Shown: piece after piece, positions 34,524 to 43,555 of the stretch
Layout of the letters: every line of letters begins with the position of its first letter
Numbering within the stretch: position 1 is the stretch's first letter
DNA from: Pseudonocardia hierapolitana
GTDB taxonomy: Bacteria; Actinomycetota; Actinomycetes; Mycobacteriales; Pseudonocardiaceae
DNA length: 64,000 nucleotides
Direction: 5' to 3'
Assembly: GCF_007994075.1 (NCBI RefSeq)
Contig: NZ_VIWU01000001.1
Location: 7,626,001 to 7,690,000, forward strand
Program-made: the position numbers and the translations under genes
Notes under the pieces: model-generated
The model's database searches: none
What the model was told of the DNA's origin: nothing
What the model saw: the letters and a program-made list of their open reading frames with translations, nothing else

Positions 34524-34690
34524 TCTCCGGTCACCCCGCCACCGCTCCATCCCGCAGACCCGCCGAGATCCGGCCCCGCCAAGATCGACCCGTCCGGGTG
34601 CATGTCACCCACTTGCGGCCGATTGCCCCCGGGTGCACTGTGAACGACACGGGGCGAGTCGCCCTGCACTCCGGCTGAGGGCGGATCGGG

Positions 34691-35098
34691 ATGATCCACG
34701 GAACAGAGCACACCGGCGCCGACGGTCGCGCCCCGGTCGTGCCGTGCCCGGACATCCTGCGGGTCGAGGTGTCCGAGTCACGGCCCGGGGTGCTCGTGCT
34801 GTCACCCGTCGGCGAGGTCGACGGCGCCAGCGCCGACGTGCTGCGCCGCGCCGCTCGCGACGCCGTCGCCGCCACCCCGCGCTGCCTCGTCGTCGACCTC
34901 GGCCGGCTCACGTTCTGCGGATCCACCGGTCTGGTCGTGCTCATGGACACGCGCCGCGACGCGGAGGCCGCCGGCGTGCGGTTCGGCACGGCCGACGGAC
35001 CCCCCATCGTGCGCCGGGTCCTCGAGATCACCCAGCTCGGCCCCGTGCTGCGCCACCGCGAGACGCTCGACGCCGCGCTGCAGGAGCTCGACGCCTGA
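34691..35098 (+). CDS. STAS-domain anti-sigma-factor antagonist
   Basis: The 135-residue protein has the RsbV/SpoIIAA fold: LSPVGEVDGASADVLRRAARDAV, CLVVDLGRLTFCGSTGLVVLMDTRR and the last helix. The phosphorylatable Ser is in CGSTGL. An N-terminal extension of about 25 residues precedes the domain. When dephosphorylated, such proteins bind the HATPase anti-sigma kinase and free a sigma factor. Candidate partners in the window are the HATPase/SpoIIE protein at 22290-24461 and the giant protein at 36265-40686; this is inference. The ATG is at 34691. Confidence 0.88.
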   Translation: MIHGTEHTGADGRAPVVPCPDILRVEVSESRPGVLVLSPVGEVDGASADVLRRAARDAVAATPRCLVVDLGRLTFCGSTGLVVLMDTRRDAEAAGVRFGTADGPPIVRRVLEITQLGPVLRHRETLDAALQELDA

Positions 35099-35127
35099 GC
35101 GACCACGCCTGATCGGCCACGCGGGCG

Positions 35128-36132
35128 TCACCGCTGGTTGGCCACCTCGTCCGCGGCCACCTCGTCCGCGGCCACGGCGCGGCGCTCGCCCATCGGCACC
35201 GAGGGCCCCCGCGTGGTGTCGCGCGCGGTCTGCCGCTCGGCCTCGGCGTTGATCTCCGCGCCGAGCAGGACGATGTAGCTGGTCAGGTAGAGCCACAGCA
35301 GCAGCACGACGACGCCGGCAAGCGTCCCGTAGGTGCGGTTGTACTTGCCGAAGTTGTCGACGTAGAGGCTGAACGCGACGCTGCCCGCGATCCACAGGAC
35401 GGCGGCGACGAGCGCGCCGATGCTGGCCCAGCGGATGCGCGGGGCGTCCCGGTCGGGCGCGATGCGGTACACCACCGCGAGCGCGACGATCACCAGACCG
35501 ATCAGCAGGACCCACCGCACCAGCTGGGCGAGCACCGTCGCGAGCGGGCCGAGCGGAATTGCGTCGAGCAGTGCAGGGACGACCGCGACCAGTGCCAGCG
35601 TGACCAGCACGAAGACGATGGCGCCCAGGGTGAGCAGCAGGGCGGTCGCCCGCAGCCTCACGAAGCCGCGGGTCTCGTCCTCGTCGTAGGCGATGTTGAT
35701 CGCCTGCACGAGGTTGCCCGTGCCGCTGGCAGCCGACCAGATCGCCGCCACCAGCGACACGACCAGCCCGATGCCCAGCGCGCCGTCGCTGCTCGCGACG
35801 ACGGCGCCGAGCTGCTCGGCGACCAAGGGCTGCGCCTCGCGGGGCAGCGCCCCGGCCAGCCCCTCGACCTCGCGCGCCACCTGCGCGGGATCCGCCACGA
35901 GTCCGTAGATGGTGAGCGTGGCGATGAGCGCGGGGAAGACCGCGAGGAAGGCGAAGAAGGCCACCCCGCCCGCGAGCATCGGGACGTGGTCGGCCTTGCT
36001 CTCGGCGAACGCCCGGCGAACTACCTGCCACCAGCCCCGCGGCGGGATCTGGACGGGCGTGTCGGCGTCGCGGCCCGGCGGAGGGCTGGACCGGGAGCCG
36101 GTGCTCCCGGAGCGGGTGACCTGCTGCGACAC
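35128..36132 (-). CDS. YihY/BrkB-family inner-membrane protein
   Basis: The 334-residue protein has a polar N-terminus of about 45 residues and about six membrane segments. Family features include HVPMLAGGVAFFAFLAVFPALIATLTIYGL (in parts), the central WSAASGTGNLVQAINIAYDEDETRGF, and YVDNFGKYNRTYGTLAGVVVLLLWLYLTSYIVLLGAEINAE near the end, all typical of the old 'ribonuclease BN' misnamed family. No nuclease activity is expected; a transport or envelope role is likely but undefined. The GTG start at 36132 follows GAGGAG. The C-terminal tail has a duplicated ADEVAADEVA. Confidence 0.9.
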   Translation of the reverse strand: MSQQVTRSGSTGSRSSPPPGRDADTPVQIPPRGWWQVVRRAFAESKADHVPMLAGGVAFFAFLAVFPALIATLTIYGLVADPAQVAREVEGLAGALPREAQPLVAEQLGAVVASSDGALGIGLVVSLVAAIWSAASGTGNLVQAINIAYDEDETRGFVRLRATALLLTLGAIVFVLVTLALVAVVPALLDAIPLGPLATVLAQLVRWVLLIGLVIVALAVVYRIAPDRDAPRIRWASIGALVAAVLWIAGSVAFSLYVDNFGKYNRTYGTLAGVVVLLLWLYLTSYIVLLGAEINAEAERQTARDTTRGPSVPMGERRAVAADEVAADEVANQR

Positions 36133-36264
36133 GGCGTGCTCCTCGGGGCGTCGACGGGGACGTGAATCCCGCGGATAGCCGTCCGGGCCCGGGTCAACCC
36201 TCCCGCAGCCCTCTTTCCCGACATCCCGCCCGACGGGCCGCGGGCTGCTGGGCCGTCCGGCCCA

Positions 36265-39200
36265 TCAGCCGTCGACGGCCCTGCTCGGACCGCCTTCGTC
36301 GGCCACCACCTCGAGCAGCCCGTCCACCCCGCTGAGGGTGAGCGCCCGGCGCACGACGTCACCGGGGGCCACCAGCACGCGCAACCGGCCGCCCGCGGCG
36401 CGCACGCGTCGGTCCGCCTCCACGAGCAGTGCGACGCCCGCGCTGGCGAGATAGGTGGTGGCGCGCAGGTCCACCGTGAGGGCGCCGCCGGCGTCGGCGC
36501 AGGCCAGCAGCTCGTCGCCGACCCCACGCACACCGGCGAGGTCCAGCTCCCCGCGGATCTCCACGGCACCCGGACCGCCGTCCTCGGTCCCGCCCGCGAG
36601 CCGCAGGGCCGCGGGGCCCGGGGGGACCGGTGTGACGGGTGCGGCAGGCGCCGCGCGCGCCGGGGCGGCAGGGGCACCGGACGGCGGCAGCGTGAACCGC
36701 ACCTCGGTGCCCTCGGGTCCGTGGTGCAGCCGCATCCCGCTGCTGACGTCCCGGATCAGCTCGAGCCCACGGCCGCGGTAGCCCTTCTCCTGCGGGATGG
36801 GCCGCCAGCTGCCCTCGTCCCGGACGTGCGCGTCGATCCCGCCCTCGGGATCCCGGGCCAGCTCGACGGACATCGGGCCCGGGGCCCGGCCGCGGTAGGC
36901 GTGCTCGACGGCGTTGGCCGCCGCCTCGCCGACGGCGAGCTGCAGGTCGTAGAGGTCGTCGTCCTCGATGGCCGTCGCCGACGCCCACGCCAGCACCGCG
37001 GCCCGCAGCTCCCGCAGCACCGCGGCCTCGGCGGGCAACACCAGCCGCAGCGGGGCCGGCACCAGCCGGGCCACGATGAGGGCGACGTCGTCGGCCGGGT
37101 CGGGACCGCCGTTCGGTCCCCCGTCGGAGTGGCTCCCGGCGAGCGCACCGGTCAGCAGCTCGTCCGTGAGGGCCTCGGGGGCGAGGGCGTGATGGCGCGC
37201 GGCGATGGCGGCGAGCCGGTCGATCCCCTCGTCGATGAGCTCTCCGCGCCGCTCCACGAGGCCGTCGGTGTAGAGCACGATGCTCTCGCCCGGCGTGATC
37301 GTCGCCGTCCCGACGGCGTACGGCGGGCGGGCGCGCACTCCCAGCACGGTGCCGGTGGCGTCGTCGAGGCGGCGGCAGCCGTTCGGCCCGGCCACGAGCG
37401 GCGGCGGGTGGCCGGCCCTGGCCCACACCAGCTCGCCGGTCTCCGGGTCGAGCACCAGGCACGCAACGGTGCTGCCGGTGGCGCCGGGCACCCGGCCGGC
37501 GAAGCGGTCGAGCCGTTCGAGGGCCTGCTCCGGTTCGTGGCCCTCGAGCAGGTACCCCGACAGCGCGCTGCGCAGCTGTCCCATGATCGCCGCGGCCCGG
37601 GCGCCCTGGCCCACGACGTCACCGACGGCGATCGCGACGCGGCCCGCGTCCAGCGGCAGCACGTCGTACCAGTCGCCCCCGGCCTGGCTGCCGCGCGCAC
37701 CGGGTAGGTAGCGGGAGGCCAGCGGCAGGCGGTCCAGCCGGGGGAGGGTCGGGGGCAGGAGGCTCTTCTGCAGCGTCTCGGCGATCACCCGGCGCTCGTC
37801 GGCCGCGGCCGCCCGCTCGAAAGCGGGCGCGGCCTGGGCGACGAGGGCGAGCACGAAGTCGCGCTCGTCGGCGGGGAAGGTCCGCTCGGTGGGGAAGGAC
37901 AGGCCGATCGCGCCGACGATCCGCCCGACGGCGGCGAGCGGCAGTGCGGCGGCCGCGTGCCGGTTGCCGGCGACGGCCTTGTCGAGCAGCGTCGGCCAGG
38001 TGCGCGCCCACTCCTCGCGGTTGCGGATCCAGACCGGCTCGCCGGTACGCGCGGCCGCGGCGATCGGCACCGGGTCGTCGAGCCGCATCACCGAGTACGA
38101 GCCGAGCACCGGCTCGGCGTAGCCGGCGGCGTGCACGAGCCGCAGGCCGCGGTCGGGATCGGCGAGGTACACGCTCACGGCCGATGCCCCGAGGAAGTCG
38201 GGCAGCCGCGCGACGAGCAGCCGGGCCGCCTCGAGGACGCTCCCCGCGGAGGCGAGGTCGGCGCTCACCTGCTGCAGCCGCCGCTCCCGGGTGCGCCTGC
38301 GGTCGGACGTCAGCATCATCGACGCCCGCCTGCCCAGCTCGGCGGCCAGGTCGAGCTCCGCGTGGTGGTAGTAGCGGCCGGTGCCGAAGTTCACGAACGC
38401 GAGCACGCCCGCCACCTGGTCACCGACGACGAGCGGGACGACGAGGGCGTTGCTCGCCCGCAGCGCGATCCGGGCCGCCGCGCTCGCGTCGTCCTCGACC
38501 GCGGACCGGACGAGCTCCGCGGTGACCGGGACGACGATGGGCAGGCCGGGCGCGAGCGCCTCGGCGAGGTCCGGGGGCAGCCTCGTCGCACTGAGCGAGC
38601 GCAGCACCTCGGTGACGGCAGGGTGCTCGTGGGCCACGGCGGCGCGGTGCAGCAGGCCGTCCGGACCCACCAGCGCCACGACGGCCGCGTCTCCGAGCTC
38701 GTGCACGACCAGCCGCGCGAGGTCGCCGAGCCGCTCCTCGGCGCTGCCGTCCTGCGTGACGAGCCGGCCGGTGTCGGCCAGCAGCGCGGCCGAGCGCTCG
38801 GCGCGCTTCTGCTCGGTGACGTCCACGGTGAGGCCCTGGGCGGCCACTGGGGCGCCGTCAGGGCCGGTCACCACGTGCACCACCTGGTGCAGCCACATCA
38901 CCCGGCCGTCGATCGCGACGGCCCGGTAGGTGAGGTCGTGGTCGACGCCGGCCGCCGTGCGTTCGTGCGCGTAGGCGATGACCTCGTCGCGGTCATCGGG
39001 ATGGATGATCGCCGGCCAGAAGTCCGGGTCGTCGCACCAGCGGGCCGCGGGGTGGCCGAGCAGCTCCTCGGCGCGGTCGGACACGAACGTGAACCGCAGA
39101 CCGCCCGACTCCGGCCGCCAGTCGGCCTCCCACACGATCGCGGCGAGGCCCTGCACCATCGCGCGCAGCCGGGCGGCCGCGGCCTCCGAGGCCTTGCGGG

Positions 39201-40686
39201 CGGCGTGCTCGGTGGCGACGTCGCGGCGGATCTGCTCGGCTCGGCGCTCCTCCGTGATGTCGGCCGTGGTGGCGAGGAAGCCGGTGATCTCGCCCGCGGG
39301 GTCGCGCAGCGGACGCGCGGACGTCCGGACGTCGCGGACGGTGCCGTCGGTCGCGACGATGCGGTATGTCGACTCCCACACCGTGCCGTGGCGGACCGCG
39401 GCGGCCCACCCGGCCGCGGCGTCTGCGCGGTCGTCGGGATGCAGCTGGTCGGTCCAGCCCGCGCCGAGCAGGTCCGCCGCTGGCCGGCCCCACAGCTGCG
39501 CGATCTGGTCGTTGACGAACGTGGTGGTGCCGCGGCGGTCGGCGACCCAGATGCCCACGGGGGCCTGCGTGACGAGGGTGCGGTAGCGCTCGCGTTCCTG
39601 GAACAGCGCCTTGCCGAGCGCTTCGTCCGACGGCGCGTGCCCGTCGTGGCGGGCGGCGTCGAGCACCCCGTCGAGAGCGCTGGCGTCGGCCAGTGCCGCG
39701 GACACCTGGTTCTCGACGGCGCGCAGGAACGCGAGCTGGTCGTCGTCGAGCGGGCGGTAGGGGTTGACGCCGAGGACCAGCACGCCGGTGGGGGCGCCGG
39801 CGCCGAGCGGCAGCACCACCGCGGCGTCCGGGGAGAGCGGCCCGAGCGCGTTGCCGGCCGGGAAGGCGCCGGGAAAGCCGTCCCGCAGCCCGCGGACCAC
39901 GACCTGCTCCCCGGTGCGCAGCGCCAGCGCGAGTGCCGAGCCCGAGCCGTCGGGAGCGGTGAGCGGTGGCAGGCCGTCCGGCAGACCGTGTGCGGTCGCC
40001 ACCTGCAGCTCCGGCTCACCCGTCGTGGGTTCGCCGGAGCCGTCCGGGCCGGGCCGGCAGACCGCGGCGAACGGGATGTCCTGCGGGTTGCGCGCGAGCA
40101 CGTCGAGGGCGGCGACGGCGACGCGCTCGATCGCGTGTCCGGCCGGCGCGAGGCGCACGGGGGACAGGTCGCCCAGCGCGCGGAGCATCTCCTGCCTGCG
40201 GTCGGCCACCACGCGGGCGGTGGTCTCGGTGGTGGACGTGAGGACGGCGAACACCTCGCCGTCCTCCCCGCGGACGGGGGAGTGCGTCAACGTCCAGTAG
40301 GTCTCCTCGGGGGAGTCCCCGCGTTGCAGGACCAGGGGCTGCTCGTCCACGTGGACGCCGATGCCGGTCTCGAGGACCCGTGTCACGGCGGGCCCGACCA
40401 CCGGCCACACGTCGGCGAACCCGATCGCGCCGGGCCTGCCGAGCGCGCCCGGGTGGGCGCGGCCCGCGAGCGCGGCGAAGGCATCGTTGTAGAGCGCGAC
40501 GAGCTGGGGCCCGACCCACACCAGCATGGGCTGCGGCGACTGCAGGACGATCCCGGTGGCGACGCGGATGGGGCCGGGCCACGTCGACGGGGGGCCGAGT
40601 GGACCGGCCGCCCAGTCGCGGTCACCGATCAGCCGGCCCAGCTCGCCCCCTGCGGCGAGGAAAGGCAACGCGCGGGCGGCGGTCAC
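36265..40686 (-). CDS. Multi-sensor PAS/GAF-SpoIIE-HATPase-STAS fusion protein
   Basis: The 1473-residue soluble protein has an N-terminal PAS-like domain (about 15-165), a GAF-like region (about 190-345), PAS (about 365-480; RYRTLVTQAPVGIWVADRRGTTTFVN in parts), a second PAS (about 510-625), two GAF domains (about 635-790 and 805-960), a SpoIIE/PP2C phosphatase (about 970-1190; GGDWYDVLPLDAGRVAIAVGDVVGQGARAA in parts), an RsbW-type HATPase (about 1205-1320; AVGEAAANAVEHAY, RGRGLELIRDV) and a STAS domain (about 1370-1465; VEIRGELDLAGV, TTYLASAGVALL). The Ser of the STAS motif (YLASAGV) that is phosphorylated in RsbV is kept. Thus phosphatase, kinase and antagonist of one partner switch are covalently linked behind several sensors. 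The start is GTG. A small terminator-like hairpin follows at 36250-36263. Confidence 0.9.
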   Translation of the reverse strand: MTAARALPFLAAGGELGRLIGDRDWAAGPLGPPSTWPGPIRVATGIVLQSPQPMLVWVGPQLVALYNDAFAALAGRAHPGALGRPGAIGFADVWPVVGPAVTRVLETGIGVHVDEQPLVLQRGDSPEETYWTLTHSPVRGEDGEVFAVLTSTTETTARVVADRRQEMLRALGDLSPVRLAPAGHAIERVAVAALDVLARNPQDIPFAAVCRPGPDGSGEPTTGEPELQVATAHGLPDGLPPLTAPDGSGSALALALRTGEQVVVRGLRDGFPGAFPAGNALGPLSPDAAVVLPLGAGAPTGVLVLGVNPYRPLDDDQLAFLRAVENQVSAALADASALDGVLDAARHDGHAPSDEALGKALFQERERYRTLVTQAPVGIWVADRRGTTTFVNDQIAQLWGRPAADLLGAGWTDQLHPDDRADAAAGWAAAVRHGTVWESTYRIVATDGTVRDVRTSARPLRDPAGEITGFLATTADITEERRAEQIRRDVATEHAARKASEAAAARLRAMVQGLAAIVWEADWRPESGGLRFTFVSDRAEELLGHPAARWCDDPDFWPAIIHPDDRDEVIAYAHERTAAGVDHDLTYRAVAIDGRVMWLHQVVHVVTGPDGAPVAAQGLTVDVTEQKRAERSAALLADTGRLVTQDGSAEERLGDLARLVVHELGDAAVVALVGPDGLLHRAAVAHEHPAVTEVLRSLSATRLPPDLAEALAPGLPIVVPVTAELVRSAVEDDASAAARIALRASNALVVPLVVGDQVAGVLAFVNFGTGRYYHHAELDLAAELGRRASMMLTSDRRRTRERRLQQVSADLASAGSVLEAARLLVARLPDFLGASAVSVYLADPDRGLRLVHAAGYAEPVLGSYSVMRLDDPVPIAAAARTGEPVWIRNREEWARTWPTLLDKAVAGNRHAAAALPLAAVGRIVGAIGLSFPTERTFPADERDFVLALVAQAAPAFERAAAADERRVIAETLQKSLLPPTLPRLDRLPLASRYLPGARGSQAGGDWYDVLPLDAGRVAIAVGDVVGQGARAAAIMGQLRSALSGYLLEGHEPEQALERLDRFAGRVPGATGSTVACLVLDPETGELVWARAGHPPPLVAGPNGCRRLDDATGTVLGVRARPPYAVGTATITPGESIVLYTDGLVERRGELIDEGIDRLAAIAARHHALAPEALTDELLTGALAGSHSDGGPNGGPDPADDVALIVARLVPAPLRLVLPAEAAVLRELRAAVLAWASATAIEDDDLYDLQLAVGEAAANAVEHAYRGRAPGPMSVELARDPEGGIDAHVRDEGSWRPIPQEKGYRGRGLELIRDVSSGMRLHHGPEGTEVRFTLPPSGAPAAPARAAPAAPVTPVPPGPAALRLAGGTEDGGPGAVEIRGELDLAGVRGVGDELLACADAGGALTVDLRATTYLASAGVALLVEADRRVRAAGGRLRVLVAPGDVVRRALTLSGVDGLLEVVADEGGPSRAVDG

Positions 40687-40772
40687 CAGGGGATTCTAGG
40701 CGTGGCGATCGTCTCGCCGCCCGATGTGCCTGCGGCGCGCCGGGGCGACGGCGGGTGCGCGGCCGCAGGCCG

Positions 40773-42416
40773 CTATTCGGCCGGCTTCAGCAGGTCGCGG
40801 TCGCGCACGGCTTCGAGCGCGAGGGTCTTGTAGCCGTGCTCGGCGAACAGGACCGTGACCCGGTCGCTCTTGGCCGACAGGACGACGCCCTCGCCCCACT
40901 TCGGGTGCCGCACGGTCTCCCGCCCGTCGACGGACGCAGAGCCGGGTTCCCGGTGGACGGACGTGCCTGCATCGCAGCTGTCGCAGTTCCCGCACCGCTC
41001 GGCGCGCTGCTCGCCGAAGTACCCCAGCAGGATGCGCCTGCGGCAGTCGGTGCTCTCGGCGTAGCCGCGCATCATCTCGATCCGAGAGCGGACCATCTCG
41101 CGGCGCTGCTCGGCGATCGTGACAGCCCGTTCCACGGCGGCGTCACCGGTCGGGTCGCCGGTGGCGGCGCACCGGCCCTCGGCGTCGGTCGCGACGGCGC
41201 CGGACTGCTCGAGCAGGTTGAGCGCGGCGGTGCGGCGGGCGGGGGACAGGCCCGAGTCGGCGCCGATCTCCTTCGGGGTGCGGGCCCGGCCGTCCTCGAG
41301 GAGGGCGAGGACGGTGCGCAAGGCGTCCGGCCTGGGCCGGCGCGCGGTGAGGAAGCGCTGCAGGTCGAAGTCGCGGCTGTGGTGGTGCAGCTCGGCAACC
41401 GCGGGCTCGCCGTCCCGACCGGCTCGGCCGATCTCCTGGTAGTAGGCGTCCAGCGAGGCGGGTGCGGCCGCGTGCAGCACGAACCGCACGTCCGGCTTGT
41501 CGATGCCCATCCCGAACGCCGAGGTCGCGACGACGACGGTGAGCTCGCCGCCGAGGAAGCGCTCGTGCACGTCCTCGCGCACCGCCCGCTTCAGCCCGGC
41601 GTGGTAGGCCGCGACCGCGACCCCGCGGGCGGTGAGCGCCTCGGCGTAGGCCACGGTGTCCTTGCGGGTGGCGCAGTACACGAGCCCGGCCCCGTCCGCG
41701 GCCCGTTCCACGACCCGCTCCTCGACCTCGGCGCGGCGCTGGTCGGCGTCGGCGTACCGGTGCGCGGTGAGGTGCAGCTCCGGGCGGTCGAAGCTCGCCA
41801 GCACCTCCTGGTGGTCGCGCAGGCCGAGGCGCTCGACGATGTCGGCCCGCACCGGCGCGGCCGCGGTCGCGGTGAGAGCGACCACCGGCGGGTGCCCGAG
41901 GCGCTCGATCACGCTGCCGAGGCGCAGGTAGTCCGGGCGGAAGTCGTGCCCCCACTCCGAGACGCAGTGCGCCTCGTCCACGACGAAGAGTGCGGGCCCG
42001 GCGGCGCGGACCCGCTCCACCACGTCGTCGTTCGCCAGTTGCTCCGGGGCGAGGAACACGTACTCGGCCGTGCCGGCGTCGAGGGCCTCCCACGCCGCCC
42101 GGTTCTCGCCCGCCTTCTGCACGGAGTTGACGGCGACCGCGCCGACGGTTCGGGCGTCCGCGTCGGTGCGCTCGGCCAAGCCCTCGCGCTGGTCGTGCTG
42201 CAGCGCGATGAGCGGCGAGACGACCACCGTCGGGCCGTCCCGCAGCAATCCGGGCACCTGGTAGATCGCCGACTTCCCGGAGCCGGTGGGCAGCACGGCC
42301 AGTACGTCGCGGCCCTCCGTCACGTGCTCCATGGCCTCGAGCTGCTCGGGGCGCAGCCGGCTCCAGCCGAAGGTCTCGGCGGCGGTGCGCCGCAGGTCGG
42401 TGCGGGGGCTGCTCAC
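40773..42416 (-). CDS. recQ: RecQ-family ATP-dependent DNA helicase with PcrA-like C-terminal Tudor segment
   Basis: The 547-residue protein has the superfamily 2 helicase motifs: TFGWSRLRPEQLEAM, Walker A VLPTGSGKSAIYQVP, SPLIALQHDQ, DEAHCVSEWGHDFRPDY, ALTATAAAPVR, VVVATSAFGMGIDKPDVRFV and QEIGRAGRDG. A winged-helix and a zinc-binding cluster follow, CRRRILLGYFGE and CGNCDSC. There is no HRDC domain; the last 40 residues (VRHPKWGEGVVLSAKSDRVTVLF in parts) resemble the C-terminal Tudor domain of PcrA/UvrD, which contacts RNA polymerase. GTG 42416 is chosen, giving SSPRTDLRRTAAETFGW; other upstream GTGs are possible. Confidence 0.9.
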   Translation of the reverse strand: MSSPRTDLRRTAAETFGWSRLRPEQLEAMEHVTEGRDVLAVLPTGSGKSAIYQVPGLLRDGPTVVVSPLIALQHDQREGLAERTDADARTVGAVAVNSVQKAGENRAAWEALDAGTAEYVFLAPEQLANDDVVERVRAAGPALFVVDEAHCVSEWGHDFRPDYLRLGSVIERLGHPPVVALTATAAAPVRADIVERLGLRDHQEVLASFDRPELHLTAHRYADADQRRAEVEERVVERAADGAGLVYCATRKDTVAYAEALTARGVAVAAYHAGLKRAVREDVHERFLGGELTVVVATSAFGMGIDKPDVRFVLHAAAPASLDAYYQEIGRAGRDGEPAVAELHHHSRDFDLQRFLTARRPRPDALRTVLALLEDGRARTPKEIGADSGLSPARRTAALNLLEQSGAVATDAEGRCAATGDPTGDAAVERAVTIAEQRREMVRSRIEMMRGYAESTDCRRRILLGYFGEQRAERCGNCDSCDAGTSVHREPGSASVDGRETVRHPKWGEGVVLSAKSDRVTVLFAEHGYKTLALEAVRDRDLLKPAE

Positions 42417-42539
42417 GGGTCCCGCGTACCCCTCGGAAACCCACCTATCCGGCGAGCACTCAGCGTGATCATTCGACACGGTGAGTAGCAGTTGGGTGAA
42501 GCGCGTTTTGATCGTGCGCGTTCCGTCCAACCGAGGGGG

Positions 42540-43550
42540 GTGAACATACTCGTCTGGCACGTGCACGGCTCCTGGGCGACGGCGTTCGTCCAGGGGCCGC
42601 ACCGCTACCTGCTTCCGACGCTCCCGGAGCGCGGGCCGTGGGGCGGCGGCCGTCCGGCGGCATGGGACTGGCCCGCCTCGGCCGTGGAAGTGGCACCCGA
42701 CGAGCTGGCCGACGCCGACGTCGACGTCGTCGTGCTCCAGCGGCCCGAGGAGTTCGAGCTCGCGCGGCAGTGGCTCGGCCGCACCCCGGGCCGCGACGTC
42801 CCCGCGGTGTACGTGGAGCACAACACCCCGCGCGAGCACGCGGCCACGAGCCGGCACCCGGTCGCCGACCGGGACGACGTCCTGCTGGTCCACGTCACCC
42901 ACTTCAACCGGCTGATGTGGGACGCGGGTCACACCCGGACCGCCGTCGTCGAGCACGGCGTCGTCGACCCGGGCCCCCGCTACACCGGGGAGATGCCGGC
43001 CGCCGCCGTGGCCGTGAACGAGCCCGTGCGCCGCGGCCGGATCACCGGCACGGACCTGCTGCCCCGGTTCGCCCGGTCCGTCCCGCTCGACGTGTTCGGG
43101 ATGGGCACCGCCGGTCTCGACGCCGCGCTGGGCACCGCCGGGCGCGTCAGGTCGTGCGGCGACCTGCCGCAGGACCGCATGCACGCCGAGATGGCGCGCA
43201 GGCGGGCCTACCTGCACCTGTCGCGCTGGACGTCGCTGGGGCTCTCGCTCATCGAGGCGATGCACCTCGGTATGCCGGTGGTGGCGCTCGCCACCACCGA
43301 GGCCGTCGAGGCGGTGCCGCCCGGCACGGGCTGCTGCTCGACGGATCCCGACCGGTTGGAACGGGCGCTGCGCGAGCTCGTCGCCGAGCCGGAGCTCGCC
43401 CGCCGTCAGGGCGTCGCCGCCCGCGCTCATGCGCTGGCCCGGTACGGCCTCGACCGATTCCTCGGTGAATGGGATGCGCTGCTCGCGGACGTGACCGAAC
43501 GTCCGGCGGCCCGCGTCCCCGTCGCATCCGCCACGAACGGAAGGAGCTGA
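42540..43550 (+). CDS. Glycosyltransferase, family 4-like
   Basis: The 336-residue protein starts at GTG 42540 behind GAGGGG, with NILVWHVHGSWATAFVQGPHRYLLPTLPERG in parts. The motif YLHLSRWTSLGLSLIEAMHLGMPVVALATTEAVEAVP is the GT-B C-terminal site of GT4 enzymes, including the E-x7-E pattern (LSLIEAMHLGMPV), where the donor sugar nucleotide binds. The N-terminal acceptor domain is short. It is followed by a second GT4 gene six bases downstream, then gmhA. The donor may be ADP-heptose, GDP-mannose or another nucleotide sugar; the neighbourhood favours the first. No membrane or signal segment is visible. Confidence 0.84.
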   Translation: MNILVWHVHGSWATAFVQGPHRYLLPTLPERGPWGGGRPAAWDWPASAVEVAPDELADADVDVVVLQRPEEFELARQWLGRTPGRDVPAVYVEHNTPREHAATSRHPVADRDDVLLVHVTHFNRLMWDAGHTRTAVVEHGVVDPGPRYTGEMPAAAVAVNEPVRRGRITGTDLLPRFARSVPLDVFGMGTAGLDAALGTAGRVRSCGDLPQDRMHAEMARRRAYLHLSRWTSLGLSLIEAMHLGMPVVALATTEAVEAVPPGTGCCSTDPDRLERALRELVAEPELARRQGVAARAHALARYGLDRFLGEWDALLADVTERPAARVPVASATNGRS

Positions 43551-43555
43551 TCCGC

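Noticed and set aside
35128..36132. Ribonuclease BN
   Set aside because: The YihY family was once given this name in error. The protein is a multi-pass membrane protein without a nuclease motif.
37957..40833. A 958-codon plus-strand ORF opposite the multi-sensor protein
   Set aside because: It has no family motif, is Arg/Gly/Val-rich, and mirrors the minus-strand gene, whose domains are clear. It is an antisense shadow caused by GC-rich third positions.
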